A stretch of 64,000 nucleotides of DNA from Metabacillus mangrovi (GTDB taxonomy: Bacteria > Bacillota > Bacilli > Bacillales > Bacillaceae): contig NZ_WMIB01000014.1 of NCBI RefSeq assembly GCF_009711125.1, positions 1 through 64,000 of the forward strand, in the 5' to 3' direction. Shown here in pieces: positions 61,988 to 64,000 of this stretch. Position 1 is the stretch's first letter. The number at the start of each line of letters is the position of its first letter. Under the pieces are notes generated by a model. It saw only the letters and a program-made list of their open reading frames with translations, was not told the origin of the DNA and searched no databases. The translations under genes and the position numbers were made by a program.

Positions 61988-62055
61988 ATGTCCTTATACA
62001 ATGTTATCCCATTATGATAAAATAAAAGCGGATAAGTCGAAAATTGAGGGATCGC

Positions 62056-62529
62056 ATGTATCGTTTTAGAGATTATTATCATAACCAGGTTCAGCTGTCT
62101 TTTGAAAAAAATCCATTTTCTGATCTCCCAAAGCATGTGTGGGTCGTATGCCGCTACCAGGGCAAATGGCTTTTGACGAATCACGGGGACAGGGGCTACG
62201 AATTTCCCGGAGGAAAAGTGGAAGAGAATGAGACGGCAGATGAAGCCGCCATTCGGGAAGTAAAAGAAGAAACAGGCGGGATTGTTTCCTATATTCAATA
62301 CATGGGTCAATACCGTGTCACAGGAAAAGAAAAAACCATTATTAAAAATATTTACTTTGCTAAAGTGTCTGAACTGGTCCATCTGGATGATTATATGGAG
62401 ACGAAAGGGCCGGTATTGCTCGATGCCCTGCCTGAAAACATTCAGACGGACAGGCGTTTCAGTTTTATCATGAAAGATGAAGTGCTGCAGCAGTCCATGA
62501 GGCGTGCAGAAGGATTTTTACAGGAGTAA
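62056..62529 (+). CDS. ytkD: Nudix nucleoside triphosphatase YtkD
   Basis: 157 residues. Nudix box G52 to G75 (GGKVEENETADEAAIREVKE then ETGG) with the REVKEE metal motif intact. The N-terminus MYRFRDYYHNQVQLSFEKNPFS matches YtkD. Removes oxidised or excess (d)NTPs. The ATG at 62056 follows GAGGGATCGC; a TTG at 62044 is less likely. Confidence 0.93.
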   Translation: MYRFRDYYHNQVQLSFEKNPFSDLPKHVWVVCRYQGKWLLTNHGDRGYEFPGGKVEENETADEAAIREVKEETGGIVSYIQYMGQYRVTGKEKTIIKNIYFAKVSELVHLDDYMETKGPVLLDALPENIQTDRRFSFIMKDEVLQQSMRRAEGFLQE

Positions 62530-62532
62530 ACG

Positions 62533-62563
62533 GAAAGGCTTGCCGGAACTGGCAGGCCTTTTT
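62533..62563. terminator. Convergent terminator between ytkD and ytlD
   Basis: AAAGGCTTGCC pairs with GGCAGGCCTTT (one G-T pair), then T-run. Confidence 0.87.
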
Positions 62564-63359
62564 AGTCCGTCTGTTTGATCAGCTTTTTTTCAAGCCAGTC
62601 CACGAGCTGATACATAATGGTCGCAAAAATAGCGATCAGGATCAGGCTTAGGAAGACGAGGGTAAAATTAAAGACTTGAAAACCGTAAATAATCATATAG
62701 CCGAACCCTTTTGAGGAAACGAGAAATTCACCGACGATTACACCGACCCACGATAATCCCACATTTACTTTCAAAGTCGAGATGATAACCGGGAAGGAAG
62801 AAGGGAGAACAGCTTCTCTAAATAGCTGAAAGCGTGTAGCTCCAAAGCTCTGAAGAACCTTTAAATATCCGGGGTCCATGCCCTTAAAGGCCGTGTATAC
62901 AACAATCGTGGTAATGATGACAGAGATGATCGCTCCCATGGCAACGATCGAAAAGAATCCGGGACCGATTGCCACGATTAAGATGGGACCAAGAGCAACC
63001 TTCGGCATCGCATTGAGAATCACAAGGTAGGGGTCCAAAATCTTTGAAAGCCTTGGTGACCACCAAAGCATAGCGGCAAGCAGCGTCCCTGCCAGCGTTC
63101 CCAGAATAAAGCCAAGTACGGTCTCGAAAATGGTCACACTTGCATTGGAAAGCAGCGTTCCATCCTGCCATTTATCCAAAAACAGCGCCCAAATTTTAGA
63201 GGGTGCACTGAATATCAGGGGATCGATCCAGCTGAACCGGCTGGAGGTCTCCCATAAAGTAAAAAAGACTGCGAATATGAGTGCCTGATAAATGCGGACT
63301 GTCATTTTTTCACGCTTCAGTCCGGCAAGGTAGTTTTCATGAAGTTTTTCCAGGTGCAT
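62562..63359 (-). CDS. ytlD: ABC transporter permease (YtlD-like, SsuC/TauC family)
   Basis: 265 residues, six helices, BPD_transp_1 family. The cytoplasmic loop [24 protein letters not shown] is the EAA motif that contacts the ATPase. Relatives import taurine, sulfonates, nitrate or thiamine precursors; substrate not decided. The ATG lies one base after the ATPase stop and has no ribosome site of its own, so it is coupled. Confidence 0.87.
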   Translation of the reverse strand: MHLEKLHENYLAGLKREKMTVRIYQALIFAVFFTLWETSSRFSWIDPLIFSAPSKIWALFLDKWQDGTLLSNASVTIFETVLGFILGTLAGTLLAAMLWWSPRLSKILDPYLVILNAMPKVALGPILIVAIGPGFFSIVAMGAIISVIITTIVVYTAFKGMDPGYLKVLQSFGATRFQLFREAVLPSSFPVIISTLKVNVGLSWVGVIVGEFLVSSKGFGYMIIYGFQVFNFTLVFLSLILIAIFATIMYQLVDWLEKKLIKQTD

Positions 63360-63360
63360 A

Positions 63361-64000
63361 CTATTCTTGTTCAAGTTGGTCAAGCTCCTTCCATATCGCC
63401 TGGAACAGCTCTGTGTAAAGTGCATGCTGCCTTGCATTGAAGGGACTCAGCTCACGGATTTCCCGGGGAATAAGGAACATTTTGGCGATTTTTCCCGGAT
63501 TGGGCGATAATAAAAAGATCCGGTCACTCATCGCAATCGCTTCGCCGATATCATGAGTGACGAGGAGTGCCGTCTTGTTATAGTCTTGAAGTATTTTGTG
63601 CACAAGGTCTTCGAGCTTCAGCTTAGTCTGATAGTCAAGAGCTGAAAATGGTTCGTCAAGGAGCATGAGCTCCGGATCAGTGGAGAGGGTGCGGACGAGT
63701 GCAGCCCGCTGGCGCATTCCGCCGGATAATTGCCGGGGATACTTATTTTCAACTCCTGCAAGACCCATCTCTTCAAGGAGGCTGAGCGTGCTTTTTTCAG
63801 AATGGGGATTCAATTTATCTTGTGTTTTCAATCCGGTCAGGACATTTCCCTTAATGGTCTTCCAAGGGAAAAGAAAATCCTGCTGCAGCATATAGCCGAT
63901 TTTTTTTCTCATTTCACTAATGGGCTCATCTTTAATGGTGACAGTCCCTTCAGTCGGCTTGAGCAGACCGGCTACAATGGTCAGCAATGTGGTCTTGCCG
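63361..64000 (-). CDS. ytlC: ABC transporter ATPase (YtlC-like), N-terminus outside window
   Basis: 213 codons visible, ending QLEQE. The window edge cuts inside Walker A ([11 protein letters not shown]). Q-loop [10 protein letters not shown], signature [10 protein letters not shown], Walker [13 protein letters not shown] and H-loop [10 protein letters not shown] are intact. Partner of the permease. The substrate-binding gene probably lies beyond the edge. Confidence 0.9.
   Translation of the reverse strand, partial: GKTTLLTIVAGLLKPTEGTVTIKDEPISEMRKKIGYMLQQDFLFPWKTIKGNVLTGLKTQDKLNPHSEKSTLSLLEEMGLAGVENKYPRQLSGGMRQRAALVRTLSTDPELMLLDEPFSALDYQTKLKLEDLVHKILQDYNKTALLVTHDIGEAIAMSDRIFLLSPNPGKIAKMFLIPREIRELSPFNARQHALYTELFQAIWKELDQLEQE

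Overview
The window reads as chromosome of a low-to-mid GC, Gram-positive, Bacillus-like member of the Bacillaceae. The evidence is strong purine-rich ribosome binding sites, frequent GTG/TTG starts, TTGACA/TATAAT-type promoters, T-tailed hairpin terminators, and a gene order that follows the B. subtilis yt/men/glg region (glg operon, yteA, tspO, menA, menFDHBEC, ythAB, rpmE2-ytiB-ytjA-luxS-ytkA, dps-ytzI, ytkC-ytkD, ytlDC) with insertions. The gene names rest on my reading of the translated proteins. No database search was run.

Layout. 1-0.9 kb: the distal part of a tRNA array (Asp, Phe, His, Gly, Ile, Asn, Ser, Glu) ending in a terminator. 0.9-1.4 kb: a GNAT acetyltransferase. 2.0-10.0 kb: a complete glycogen operon glgB-C-D-A-P. 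10.0-11.9 kb: a group II intron with its reverse transcriptase, inserted right behind the glg terminator. 12.1-14.4 kb: a LysM/M23 wall hydrolase, TspO and the YteA zinc-finger protein. 14.5-23.1 kb: menaquinone biosynthesis, with menA divergent from menF-D-H-B-E-C. 23.2-27.6 kb: a small unknown protein, then the MntR-type manganese transporter mntABCD. 27.6-33.2 kb: a DUF1540 protein, a cytochrome bd-type oxidase (ythAB), a NarL-type two-component pair, and a partly decayed locus ending in a CopC-like protein.

The most striking part is 33.3-53.8 kb. Seven palindromes matching the Bacillus Zur operator (TCGTAAT-N-ATTACGA) sit in front of a Nik/Cnt-type importer operon, a 25-residue ORF coupled to an EamA exporter, the zinc-free ribosomal protein L31 (rpmE2), a His-rich zinc-binding lipoprotein, a COG0523 zinc GTPase, the zinc-free ribosomal protein S14 (rpsN2), and a divergent pair formed by a flavoprotein and a YcgR/YcgQ-like membrane pair. 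I read this as a chromosomal zinc-starvation island. It is interrupted by two tandem zinc metalloproteases (M4), by the conserved ytiB-ytjA-luxS-ytkA block, and by a 192-bp tandem repeat array of five units.

The rest is housekeeping or small accessory genes: ppaC, ytzI, dps, a marR/emrAB-like efflux operon with a flavodoxin-like gene and a second MarR, a holin-like gene, the Nudix hydrolase ytkD, and the start of an ABC transporter (ytlD, and ytlC cut by the window edge). No prophage, CRISPR array or complete insertion sequence was seen.
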